Below, one piece after another: positions 23,001 to 34,780 of a stretch of DNA of 64,000 nucleotides; the first letter of the stretch is position 1; each line of letters starts with the position of its first letter. The stretch lies in NCBI RefSeq assembly GCF_002127325.2, contig NC_035448.2, forward strand, positions 62,235,751 through 62,299,750, in the 5' to 3' direction. The position numbers were made by a program, and so were the translations under genes. The stretch comes from Helianthus annuus. Taxonomy: Eukaryota; Streptophyta; Magnoliopsida; Asterales; Asteraceae. The notes beneath the pieces were generated by a model. That model had not been told where the DNA came from. It worked only from the letters and a program-made list of their open reading frames with translations, and did not search any database.

Positions 23001-24739
23001 ACACCGACCACAGAAGTTTAGAACACATATTCAAGCAGAAGGAACTGAATATGCGGCAGCGACGATGGGTCGAGCTGCTGAATGACTACGAGTGCTCTAT
23101 CAGGTATCACCCGGGCAAGGCCAATGTTGTGGCAGACGCCCTGAGTCGGAAGGACACTACGCCTAAGCGCGTAAGAGCTTTACAACTCACGATACATTCT
23201 AGTCTACCTTCGCAAATACGAGCTGCTCAGATAGAAGCACTGAAACCAGAAAACGTTAGAGCAGAAGCTCTACGCGGGTCAAGGCAACGCTTAGAACAGA
23301 AGGAAGACGGTGCTTATTATGTAACAGGACGCATTTGGGTCCCACTCTATGGCGACTTACGAGAACTTGTGATGGATGAAGCGCACAAATCTCGCTACTC
23401 GGTACACCCTGGTTCGGACAAGATGTACCACGATATTAAAACCACGTATTGGTGGCCTAGCATGAAGGCCCACATAGCAACCTACGTCAGCAAGTGTTTG
23501 ACTTGTGCGCGAGTCAAGACGGAATATCAGAAACCTTCAGGCCTACTTCAGCAACCAGAGATACCACAATGGAAATGGGAGCAAATTTCCATGGATTTCG
23601 TTACTGGCTTACCTAGATCACAGCGCGGAAACGATACTATCTGGGTGATCGTGGATCGACTCACAAAATCCGCACACTTTTTGGCAATCAAGGAAACGGA
23701 TAAGTTCTCCACTCTAGCGGAAATATACCTCAAGGAAGTTGTTTCGAGGCACGGGGTGCCCACTTCTATCATCTCTGATCGAGATGCACGTTTTACTTCG
23801 GAACTGTGGCAGGCAATGCACAAGTCTTTTGGCTCACGTTTAGATATGAGCACAGCGTACCACCCGCAGACGGACGGGCAGTCCGAGCGTACTATCCAAA
23901 CACTAGAAGACATGCTTCGCGCTTGTGTAATCGACTTTGGCAACAGCTGGGAAAAGCATCTGCCACTCGTAGAATTCTCGTACAATAACAGCTACCACAC
24001 CAGCATTAAAGCTGCTCCGTTTGAGGCATTGTACGGACGTAAATGCCGGTCACCCCTCTGTTGGGCAGAGGTGGGGGATAGTCAAATCACTGGTCCAGAA
24101 CATGTGGTAGACACTACTGAGCGGATTGCTCAAATACGACAACGCATGGCGGCGGCTCGTGACCGTCAGAAGGCATACGCCGATAAGGGCAGGAAACCAC
24201 TTGAGCTCCAGGTTGGGGAGCGGGTATTACTCAAAGTCTCACCCTGGAAGGGTGTGGTTCGTTTTGGTAAACGCGGCAAACTCAACCCACGGTACGTTGG
24301 ACCTTTTGAAATTCTTGAGAAAATAGGCAAGGTGGCCTACAGACTGAAATTACCAGCAGAACTCGGTGCAGTTCACAACGTTTTCCATGTGTCGAATCTG
24401 AAGAAGTGTCTGTCAGATGAGACGCACGTAGTTCCTCTGAAGGAACTTACGATCGACGAACAGTTGAAATTCGTCGAAGAACCTGTCGAGATCACGGACC
24501 GGGATGTTAAGGTCCTCAAGAGCACTAGAATACCTCTTGTTCGAGTTCGTTGGAACTCACGTCGCGGCCCAGAGTTTACCTGGGAGCGCGAAGATCGGAT
24601 GAAACAAAAGTATCCCCAACTGTTTGAGAACAGTACAAACGCTACTGAGGTTGAAGCTACGGAATTTCGGGACGAAATTCCAGATCAACGGGGGGTGGAT
24701 GTGACACCCCAGGATAACCGGGAAAACCATGCAACTTAA
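20045..24739 (+). CDS. Chromovirus gag-pol polyprotein of B (1531 aa after splicing)
   Basis: Exon 1 (20045-20135) starts [13 protein letters not shown] 99-base intron follows, then exon 2 (20235-24739) stays open to TAA. Spliced-protein domains: capsid-type gag (~40-230), cysteine/histidine motif at 283-294, zinc knuckles at 299-312 and 339-352, aspartic protease with DSG at 410-412, reverse transcriptase (~560-780, FIDD at 744-747), RNase H (first Asp 893), integrase zinc region ending CLTC (1118-1121), core residues D1151, D1212 and E1248 (exact DD35E), a GPF-type domain and a chromodomain (~1443-1495). The protein packages, copies and inserts the element. The start is chosen because exon 1 is conserved in A and C. 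No stop, frameshift or missing catalytic residue was seen. Confidence 0.93.
20136..20234 (+). other. Small gag intron of B
   Basis: Begins GTATATCCTGC and ends ACCTTAG. It contains an in-frame stop, and joining the flanks keeps frame (91 + 4505 bases, divisible by three). Introns of 90 bases lie at the same place in A and C, with the same flanking residues. Confidence 0.75.
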
Positions 24740-24800
24740 CTAGCTTCCTCAGTGAGTGCCATCAAATTTCGGGACGAAATTTCTTTCAACTTGGGGATGA
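24661..24800 (+). promoter_or_regulatory. Twin hairpins and PPT of B
   Basis: First hairpin 24661-24681: 9-base arms GGAATTTCG/CGAAATTCC around GGA, inside the coding end (residues EFRDEIP). Second 24764-24782: 8-base arms AAATTTCG/CGAAATTT around GGA, after the stop. The polypurine tract TTGGGGATGA (24791-24800) directly precedes the 3' LTR. The same arrangement occurs in A, C, D and (one hairpin) E. Confidence 0.85.
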
Positions 24801-27266
24801 TGTGACAACTCGAAATTTAGAACCTTTCGTTGTAACTTGCTTGTACGTTATGTGACTAGTTAAAATGATAACGTGAACCTTTTTATATGATAAGTGCTTT
24901 GTTGCGTGTGTATTATATATATATGTGTACGTGTTATATGTGAACCGAGAACCCGACACGAAACAACGGACCCGACTCGAGACCAAGAGGTCTCGAGTGA
25001 ATAGTGACCGAATAGGCCTTTGGGCCGAGAACTTTGTGGCCGGTTGGGCCATTGGGCCGTGAACCCCCACTCGAAACCCACTAAGGGTGCACACTCTTGG
25101 AACTTGACTATATAAACTACCCTTAGTTAGTTTTTGCCATTTGTTGAACAATACAACACACACACTCTCCTACTTTTCTCTCTAAGCCTTAAGCACACAA
25201 ACCCACCTCCAAGACTCTCGGATCTAATCGGTTAGCACAAGAACTCTCGGGCTTGGAACTTCGGATCGACACACACACACACTTCATTAACCGGTTAGTG
25301 CTTTTAATGTTTATGGATTTATGTTAATCATGTTAAATGATAAAATGCATGAGATGATGTTTATTGTTAGTATTTCTTGATGATTATTGATTAGTTTATG
25401 TTATGTTTGTGTTTAAATGGATGCATGAATGAGATGAAGTTTTATGTATGTTAACAAGTTATAGTGTTGGAATGTGTTGCTAAAGAACTCATGACATCTT
25501 GTGTTAAATAGAGTTAAACTACTAGATCTTGATGATACATGAAATCGGATTTGCATTTCTCATGAAATCGGACTTGTATGAAAACCGGGTTATGTGTTAT
25601 GCTTAGTGTTTTGATGCTTGTTCATAGTGTTGATTGAATAAGTGGTTAAAATGTTATGAACTTGATGAAGATGGGTTTGAACATAGGAAGAACACTTTGA
25701 ATGATAGTTGAAGATTGAAAACCCTTGTGATTTTGATCCATCTTTGACTAATAACCTGATTAGGAAATATGTTAGTGGAATTCTATTGGTTATTTCCGGA
25801 TTTGGGCCTGATTATACTGTACCACTAATCTGACTACATCTGCATCAACACGTGAACGTGAAAATGACAGCTTACCGACTCGCAATCACCCGTTGCGACT
25901 CGCAACCACGGCGTGATGACTCGAGACCACGCGGTTGCGACTCGCAACCATAACAGGACAAGCCGAAACCACAGGTTACGACACCGGTTGCGACTCGCAA
26001 CCATCCATGATCAACACACAGCATGACTCGAGACCATGCTTGCGAGTCCGGTTGCGACTCGAGACCACACTTTGGGCCTTAGTTAGTGGGCCGGACTTAT
26101 GAACTTCTGTGCTACTGTTGATGAGTTATTTGGGCCTGTTATCACGAGCCCAACTGTTTGGACTTTGAACATGTGATTAACTGTTACCTATGAACTGCTA
26201 CTGATTAAACGTGTCTGCCATACGTGTTGAACATTTGTGCACTACTTGGTTCGAATCTGATTATACGTGATAACCGTGATAGGACGTTATTGACTACTTG
26301 CGACTTGATTGACTTTCTGTGATTAACTGCCGAGCAAACCGAGGTGAGTTCACACCCTTTACAAAGCATGGGATTCCCTGGGTTGGGAACGGGATTCAGG
26401 AACGTGGGTTCCTCGTCTACCTTTGGGTAGGACGTCAGTGGTTCAGGAATGTGATTCCTCGTCCGGATGGACGGATAAACGTACTAGACTAAAACTCTAT
26501 CACGAAGTCCCTCCTTTTTGTATCGACTAATCGCCGGGCCAATGGCGAGCGGGTCATTAGTTAGATAGCGCTATTTAGGTCTGACAAGCCTCACACCGTG
26601 CCGCAGAGGACGGGCGTGAACTAATGGATCTGGGGCACGTCAATGATGATAGACATTGATGTTTTCAGGGCACATAAACATGACTACAGTCAGCAATCGA
26701 TACGGTAACGAGTCTAGTATACACATGGGGTAGCCCCCACGGCTGGAGAGCCAGATGATGTACATGGGGTAGCCCCCACGGCCGAAATGCCTGATAACTA
26801 CATGGGGTAGCCCCCACGGCCGGAGTGCCGGAGTAACTGGGAACGAACTGGTCACGTTTTTAAAACTATGGGGTAACCCCCACGGCAGGATGCCAGATAA
26901 TGTAAACTGTTTTCGAAACAACTAAAACGAACGCCCACCCGTGAACTCACTCAACTAGTTGTTGACTCGTTACTACATGCTTTGCAGGACCATAGGTACT
27001 CAGTGGGAGCTTGCATGGAGGAGGATCGTTGTGGGACAGGGATTGCTACAAGACTATGTTAAACTTGAAACTTTTGGAACTTATGTTACAACTTTAAACT
27101 TATGCTTCCGCTTACAACTTAAACTTATTTGTTTTGGAACACCAATCGTATTGGTTAAACTTTTATAATTACTTATATGCTTGTTCAGTATGATTGGTGG
27201 CTGGATCCTGGTCAGTCACGCCTCCAAGCGGTAGTACTCCGCAGGTGGGATTTTGGGGGTGTGACA
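24801..27266 (+). repeat. B 3' LTR (2466 bp)
   Basis: Same as the 5' LTR except for a 52-base deletion in the microrepeat block near 25981. The right edge is followed by the CGTGC target duplication and then by the A LTR. Confidence 0.92.
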
Positions 27267-27536
27267 CGTGCTTTATACGAACCTAACTTGCATAAGTAAC
27301 CATGATAGGACGTGGTTGATCCCTTACTTGTATACTTGAGCATTTTATTGTCTGCCGAGCAAACCCAGGTGAGTTCACACTCCTACTAAGGCATGGGATT
27401 CCCGAGTCATGGGAATGGGATAAAGGTTACAATTGACTAAGAACGTACATATGCTTTTCCTAGACTATCACCTACCATGATCCTCGGATGTCAGGACGGT
27501 TCCGTAGGTTAGGATAACACCTACGTGGTCATATGC
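27267..27536 (+). repeat. A 5' LTR, segment 2
   Basis: Piece of the A LTR between insertions B and C. It matches about 43952-44221 with a few substitutions. It begins with the B target duplication CGTGC and ends with the C target duplication TATGC (27532-27536). Confidence 0.92.
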
Positions 27537-29685
27537 TGTCACACCCCCAAAATCCACCTGCGGAGTAATCACCGCTTGGGAGCGTGACTGACCAGGACCA
27601 AGCCACCAATCATATTGAACATGCATATAGTATTAAGTAAGATAAAAGAAAACCATCCGTTCAATACCAAAGGTGTTCAAAACATGTTATTGTTTTAAAG
27701 TGTAGCGGAAGCATATTAATAATCCAATAATAGTAAATAGTTCAAATGTTATAATAGTTCAGCATAGAAACCACGAATCCTTGTCCACAACGACCCGCTT
27801 CTCCAGTGCAAGCTCCAAGTACCTAACGATCTGCAAGGCATGTAACAGAATGGTCAACAAACTAGTTGAGCGAGTTCACAGTAAGTAAATGTGTAACAGT
27901 AAATAACAGGTGGCTCTACAGGGCCGATAGTAAGTTGTGCTGGTGGGGGCTTCCCATGTTAAGTGACCACTAGACTGTTCGTATTATTATCCCTGTTCTT
28001 CGTCCGAGAACAGAAGTGTGTATAAAGTGTGCGTAGGTTTTACGCACGTATCCTTCGTAACCTGAGGATAGGAGTAAGTAATGCGTACACGTAGGTTTTA
28101 CGTGCGTATCCTTCGTAACCGAGGATAGAATGGCATGTGAACCCGTAGGTGTTATCCCAACCTACGTAACCGTCCTGACATCCGAGGACATGATAGGTGA
28201 CAGTCTAGTAAAGCATATGTACGTTCCTTTCAATAACAACCTTTAACCCATTCCCACAACCCGGGAATCCCATGCCTTAGTAGAAGTGTGAACTCACCTT
28301 GGTTTGCTCGGTATGCTAAGTTATGCACTCACAAGTAATTAATCACGTCCTAGTGTATGCACGTATAACAAATCAGTTCATGTTCGAAATTGTACGCATG
28401 CAGTTAATTGTTCACATAGCAGTCAGTTTGCATATCGGCACAACACGTAGTATTACACGTTCATCACTAAGCATGGCATGTCAATTAAATCAACATATGT
28501 TCCACTGTTCAAACATTATTCAAAACCCTAGTATCCTTCGACCCATACTATCATCTTTCGAAAACAAGTGTCACAAAGATCCTTCGGACCGAATGTCATG
28601 TTTCGGACCATGACATCTTTCGGTCCAAACTATCCTTCGGTCCAACTATCTGTCGGTCAACCAGTATCCTTCGGTCAACTATGGTTCGATCAGATTATGG
28701 TTCGGTCAAACTACCATGGTTCGAGCCATAGGTATCTTTCGGTCATGGCAGTTACGTTTTATCCATTAACACAATTTCACCAATCAGTTATTGTCAACAG
28801 GATCAAACAAGCATAATCACAAGGTTTCACTCAAGAACCCTAATTTAATTACATGAACACTAATCCGGCTATCGGCAACCTAAGCCATTCGCAACCCAGT
28901 TAACCAAGTTAGCAATTCGGTTATAACAATCCGCTTTATCATGCAAGCAAGCCAAACACAACATTACATAACCGGTTATCGTACAAACAATCCGAACGTA
29001 GGACTTGGTGACCGATTAACATGCTATGAACCCTACTATCATAAAATCATCTAACAATCATAATCAATCGTCCTAATTATCATAACGTAAATCGAATCAT
29101 GGAATCGCACATATTCAACATGTCATAAGCAATAATTCCGATTAACTACTCACAGAATTATTCAAAGCATACGATCTTATAATCCAAAACATGCAACAAT
29201 ATCATCATTAAATCAATAGGTCACAATTAGCAATTAACACTAACCGATCGGGTAGCAAACAAGGAATTGATCAGCAGAATTTCCGTAAGTTTGTGGTTGC
29301 CGTCACAAGTGAAAATGTTCTAGGGTTTGCCGATCAAAAATGTTATCACGTAAAGTCTCTAATCAATTTATATTAAATCGGCAGTGGGCCAAGGCCCAAA
29401 TTGAAAGACTGGGCCGAAACATATCGAAGGATATGTTTCGAGTGCGAAGGATATGTTTCGAGTGCGAAGGATATGTTTCGAGTCCTTCATATGTTTCGAC
29501 ATCCTTCGATTCATGCATCATGTTTCGAGGGACATCCTTCGAAAGTTGGGCCATGTATCACACTAACTAGTTAACACATAATACAAGTTTCACAATATGG
29601 CAATCAAATGTGCAATTAAGCAATTAGTCAATACATGTTCGTGTAATACCTATGAAATCAAATCTTGGAATTTCGAGTTGTCACA
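27537..29685 (-). repeat. C 3' LTR (2149 bp)
   Basis: On the minus strand starts TGTGACAACTCG (29685) and ends GGGGGTGTGACA (27537). CGAAGGAT/CGAAACAT motifs cluster upstream of the TATA-like box (29400-29545) and again in the leader (28515-28745). ACGTAAAACCTACG-type palindromes lie at 28020-28115. Confidence 0.92.
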
Positions 29686-29818
29686 TTATCCCCAACTTAA
29701 AAGAAATTTCGTCCCGAAATTTGGTACGCACTTACTGAGGAAGCTAGGTATCGTTCACTGGTTTTCCTGGGGTGTCACATCATCCCCCCGTTGATTTGGA
29801 ATTTCGTCCCGAAATTCA
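29686..29818 (-). promoter_or_regulatory. PPT and twin hairpins of C
   Basis: On the minus strand the PPT GTTGGGGATAA (29696-29686) abuts the 3' LTR. The post-stop hairpin AAATTTCG/CGAAATTT is at 29704-29722. The in-frame hairpin GGAATTTCG near the coding end is at 29798-29818, with one terminal mismatch. Confidence 0.85.
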
Positions 29819-32800
29819 GTAGTAGTAGCTTCAGCCTCAGAAGTGGATGCATTGGTTTCGAATAGCTGGGGGTACTTTTCTTTCATCTGATCTTCGCGTT
29901 CCCAGGTATACTCTGGACCACGCTGGGAGTTCCAACGAACTCGAACAAGAGGGATTCTCTTGTGTTTGAGGACCTTAACATCCCGGTCCGTGATTTCAAC
30001 TGGTTCCTCGACGAACTGCAACCGCTCGTCGATAGTAAGTTCCTTAAAAGGAATTATAAGGGTCTCATCTGATAGGCATTTCTTCAGATTCGACACGTGG
30101 AATACATTGTGAACTGCACCGAGTTCAGCTGGTAGGTTCAACTTGTAGGCTACCTTGCCAATCTTTTCTGAAATTTCGAATGGTCCGACGTACCGCGGAT
30201 TTAGTTTGCCCCGTTTGCCAAAACGTACCACACCCTTCCAGGGTGAAACTTTCAATAAAACCCGGTCCCCGACCTCAAATTCCAATGGTTTTCTACGCTT
30301 ATCCGCGTAGGCTTTCTGACGGTCGCGCGCTGCCGCCATGCGTTGTCGTATCTGTGCTATCTTTTCTGTGGCGTCCACAACAATATCTGGACCCGTAATC
30401 TGACTATCCCCCACCTCTGCCCAACAGAGAGGTGACCGGCATTTACGTCCGTACAATGCCTCGAATGGAGCGGCTTGAATGCTGGTATGGTAACTGTTAT
30501 TGTACGAGAACTCCACCAGAGGGAGATGTTTTTCCCAGCCGTTGCCGAAATCGATAACACACGCTCGAAGCATGTCTTCTAGAGTTTGAATAGTTCGCTC
30601 AGACTGCCCATCTGTCTGAGGATGATATGCTGTGCTCATGTCTAATCGTGAGCCGAAAGATTTGTGCATCGCTTGCCAAAGCTCTGACGTGAATCGTGCA
30701 TCGCGATCCGAAATAATAGAAGTGGGCACTCCGTGCCTCGAAACAACTTCTTTAAGATAAACGTCTGCGAGAGTGGAGAACTTATCCGTTTCCTTGATCG
30801 GTAGGAAGTGTGCAGACTTGGTGAGTCGATCAACTATGACCCATATTGTATCGTTCCCACGCTGAGATCTAGGCAGACCGGTAACAAAATCCATGGAAAT
30901 TTCTTCCCATTTCCATTGTGGTATCTTAGGCTGCTGAAGTAGACCAGCTGGTTTCTGATATTCAACCTTGACTCTCGCACAGGTTAAGCATTTGCCAACA
31001 TAGGTGGCGATGTGGGCCTTCATACTAGGCCACCAATAAGTAGTGCTGATGTCGTGGTACATTTTATCCGACCCTGGATGTACCGAGTAGCGAGACTTGT
31101 GAGCTTCATCCATTACAAGTTCGCGTAAACCGCCATAAAGTGGGACCCAAATACGCCCCGTTACATAGTAGGCGCCGTCTTCCTTTTGTTCCATTTGTTG
31201 CCTTGAACCGCGCAAGGCTTCAGCCTTGACGTTTTCGGGTTTTAGTGCTTCTATCTGAGCTGCTCGTATCTGTGCAGGAAGACTGGACTGAATGGTAAGC
31301 TGTAGCGCTCGCACGCGCTTAGGTAGAGAGTCTTTCCGACTGAGGGCATCAGCCACAACATTGGCCTTGCCTGGATGATACTTGATGGCGCATTCGTAGT
31401 CGTTCAGAAGTTCAACCCATCTTCGTTGACGCATATTCAAATCCTTTTGCTTAAGAATATGCTCGAGACTCCTGTGATCGGTGTAAATCGTGCACCTGGT
31501 ACCGTACAGGTAGTGTCGCCATATCTTAAGCGCAAAAACAACAGCTCCCAGCTCTAAATCGTGCGTCGTGTAGTTCCGTTCATGAACCTTGAGTTGCCGC
31601 GAAGCGTAGGCTATCACTTTATCATGTTGCATCAACACACATCCAAGACCCTGGATGGATGCATCACAGTATACCACGAAGTCATCTGTGCCCTCTGGCA
31701 ATGAAAGAATAGGTGCGCTGCAAAGCCTATCCTTTAAGTACTGAAAAGCGGTCTCCTGTGTATTACCCCATCTGTAAACGACACCTTTCTGTGTAAGCAT
31801 AGTGAGTGGTTGCGCGATCTTTGAGAAGTCTTTAATAAATCGCCTGTAGTAACCCGCCGAACCCAAGAATTGGCGTATTTCAGTCGGTGTACGCGGTGCT
31901 GGCCAGTTCCTGATCGAATCAACCTTGGATGGATCGACATGAATCCCATCCTTGTTTACCACATGGCCTAAGAAGTGGACTTCACGAAGCCAGAAGTCGC
32001 ATTTAGAAAACTTTGCATACAGTTGCTCTTTTCGAAGAAGTTCCAAGATAATACGTAGATGCTGCTCGTGCTCCTCCTGACTCTTGGAGTAAATCAAAAT
32101 GTCGTCGATGAAAACGATGACGAACTTGTCGAGATACGGTTTGCACACCCTGTTCATAAGATCCATGAAGACTGCAGGTGCGTTTGTAAGCCCGAATGGC
32201 ATGACCAGAAACTCGTAGTGACCATAACGAGTTCTGAAAGCAGTTTTGGAGACGTCCTCATCCCGGACTCTCAGCTGATGATACCCTGACCTCAAATCGA
32301 TCTTGGAAAAGTAACACGACCCTTGCAACTGGTCGAATAAGTCATCTATGCGTGGAAGAGGATAACGGTTCTTCACCGTCACCTTGTTGAGTTCACGGTA
32401 GTCGATGCACATCCTGAACGTACCGTCTTTCTTCTTCACAAATAACACTGGAGCTCCCCAAGGCGAAGAGCTTGGACGAATAAAGCCCTTTTCCAAGAGC
32501 TCTTGCAGCTGCTTCGACAGTTCTTCCAGTTCGGTTGGAGCTAAACGATATGGTGCGCGGGCTATTGGCGCTGCTCCAGGTGCCAATTCGATCTGAAACT
32601 CGACTTGACGATGAGGCGGTAAGCCTGGTAAATCTTCAGGAAACACCTGAGGGAAGTCACGTACAACTGGGATATCCTCCAGCTTCTTTTCCTTTGCTGA
32701 TGCATCAGTAACGAGAGCCAGAATGGCAGTATGCCCCTTTCGTAAACATTTCTGCGCCTTCAGGTAAGAGATGATGCCAACCACAGCACCACTCTTGTCG

Positions 32801-34458
32801 CCCTGAACTTCGAGAGGTTCTTGACTGGAGCGAGGAATACGAATAACTTTTTCCTTGCATAAGATCTCTGCGTGATGTTGAGATAACCAATCCATGCCGA
32901 TGACGACGTCGAAGCTACCCAAGACTATGGGTATAAGATCAATCGTGAAAGTCTGACCCGCTAGAACAATGCTACAACCCTTGACTACATGAGCGGCTTC
33001 TACACTTTTACCATTCGCTAGTTCTACGACGTGTTTAGTGTCTAGAGGTGTTGGTGTACGTTTTAATAAGTTACTCATTTTCAATGACATATAACTTGTA
33101 TCAGCACCCGAATCAAATAAGACAGTAACGTAAATATCATCGAGAAGGAACTTACCCATAACTACGTTAGGATCATTCACTGCATCTCCTCGACCCAACA
33201 CAAGTGCTCGACCACGAGCTTCATTGCCGTTGTTGTTGTTGCCCCCATTATTGTTGTTATGGTTTCCGTTGCCCTGATGGTTGTTGTTGCGGTTCTGGTT
33301 CAACTGTGGGCAATCGCGTTTGAAGTGACCTTCAGCCCCACACTTATAACACCCCCTGTTGCCCTGTTGCTGATTCTGCTGATTCTGTGGAGCTGGTTGC
33401 TGAGGCTGCTGATTCTGATTTGCAGGGCGAGCGCTTCTACAATCTTTGGCCTCGTGACCCATCTTTAAACACCTTTGACAACGGCCCTTATTGCACTGGC
33501 CGCTGTGATGCCTGTTGCAGTTGTTACACTTTGGGAGATTTCCGCGATACTGTCTGTGGCTGCTCGATGAGTGCTGACTGGGACTTTGGTAACTGTCCGT
33601 CTTTCGCTGCTGATTCTGGGACTGAACCGAAACTGATGCTTTGCTTGAATCCCCCTCCCACTTTCTCTTACTTTCGCTGGGAGTAGCAAGTGTAGTAGTA
33701 GCAGTAGCGGTAGCACTGATACGCTTTGGCAGTTTGCCCTGGTCTACTGCCTGATCTGTGATGCGATGAGCGAGACGCTGGATTTCCTGGATGTTGTTGA
33801 GGTTAGCCGACGTTACGTGGCTCTGAATCTCTGACGCGAGCCCCTTGAGATACAACTCAATTCGCTTGTATGGAGGATCTACCATAGTTGGGCACAGCAC
33901 AGCCAACTCATTCGATCTTTTGGTGTAAGCTTCGATTTCCGAACCAACCATTTTCAAGTTATACAACTCGTCCTCCAACTTGTGAATGTCTTCTCTAGTG
34001 CAGTATTCCCTCTTGATCAGTTCTTTGAATTCATTCCAAGGTGTGGCGTTAGCAGCTGCCAACCCTAAGATCTGCACTTGTGCGTTCCACCAAGTGAGCG
34101 CAATCCCTTCAAGTGTGCCAGTGGCGAACTTCACCCTGCGAGCCTCAGGGCATTCACACATTTCGAAAACCGACTCGAGCTTTTCAAACCAGTGGAGGAG
34201 TCCAACTGCCCCCTCCGTGCCACCGAACGAGCTAGGACGACAGTCCATGAAAGTCTTGAAGGTACACGCAGGTTGTTGCTGAGCGGGTTGACCTATTGTG
34301 TACGAATAGGACAAGGTTAAATACGAGAATTATTGTAGGATCTAAAGATCCTTGTATGAATCTATACCGCAGGATATACTACCTGCTTGGGCGGCTGCAA
34401 CTGCCGCAGCAACGAGAGCCTCTAGCTGGGCTTGAGTCATGGTAATTCGTGCGGCCAT
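29755..34458 (-). CDS. Chromovirus gag-pol polyprotein of C (1537 aa after splicing)
   Basis: Exon 1 (34458-34383) starts [13 protein letters not shown] 90-base intron (34382-34293) follows, then exon 2 (34292-29755) is open to the stop. The domain order equals that of B: capsid-type gag, zinc knuckles [14 protein letters not shown] (about 33483-33442) and [14 protein letters not shown] (about 33355-33314), protease DSG (about 33110), reverse transcriptase with FIDD (about 32126-32115), RNase H, integrase with HH-CC zinc region, two Asp and one Glu of the core, GPF-type domain and C-terminal chromodomain. One substitution in a conserved reverse transcriptase segment (QFLGSAGYY where relatives have QFLGLAGYY) is the only oddity I noticed. 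It looks coding-competent. Confidence 0.93.
34293..34382 (-). other. Small gag intron of C
   Basis: Minus strand begins GTAGTATATCCTGC and ends CACAATAG, 90 bases, phase 1. Flanking exons join as ...AAQA-G-QPAQ, matching A and B. Exon 2 sequence is also open across the last part of the intron, so an unspliced start (TTG) is possible but lacks the conserved N-terminus. Confidence 0.75.
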
Positions 34459-34764
34459 TGATCTTCACATCAAAGGCAACATAAGTGAGAAAGGTTCGCG
34501 AATAGTGCGATGACAGAAGAGTGTAAGCACATAAGTATTCTCATGCAATGTCAAGTTGTGAGCAAGTAATGTAAGCATACTACGAGCAAAGTTCTGTGCA
34601 AATTCTAGCATGTAGGCAATAAACATAAACCTTATTACCTAGGGAGTTGAGTCTTGCACGTGGAGCGAAGCGTCGTTGTGGATCGTTGAGAGCACTGTTC
34701 TGGTTATAGTCTGGTTTTAATAAAAACGTTTTCCCATATTAAAACCAAGTTCTCTATAACCAAT

Positions 34765-34777
34765 GGCTCTGATACCA
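34765..34777 (-). other. Primer-binding site of C, tRNA-Met type
   Basis: Minus strand TGGTATCAGAGCC, three bases inside the 5' LTR edge, as in A and B. Confidence 0.9.
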
Positions 34778-34780
34778 ATC

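Larger units (their letters stand above)
17219..27266 (+). mobile_element. B: complete, recent Tekay-like chromovirus (10,048 bp)
   Basis: 5-bp target duplication CGTGC at 17214-17218 and 27267-27271. Order: 5' LTR (17219-19736), primer site (19740-19753), spliced gag-pol (20045-24739), twin hairpins, PPT (24791-24800), 3' LTR (24801-27266). The LTRs look identical apart from one 52-bp deletion in the 3' copy. One uninterrupted gag-pol and near-identical LTRs make this a very young, possibly competent element. Confidence 0.95.

Noticed and set aside
17219..27266. Reading the repeats at 17219-19736 and 24801-27266 as a segmental duplication
   Set aside because: Primer site, PPT and a 5-bp target duplication show they are the two LTRs of B.
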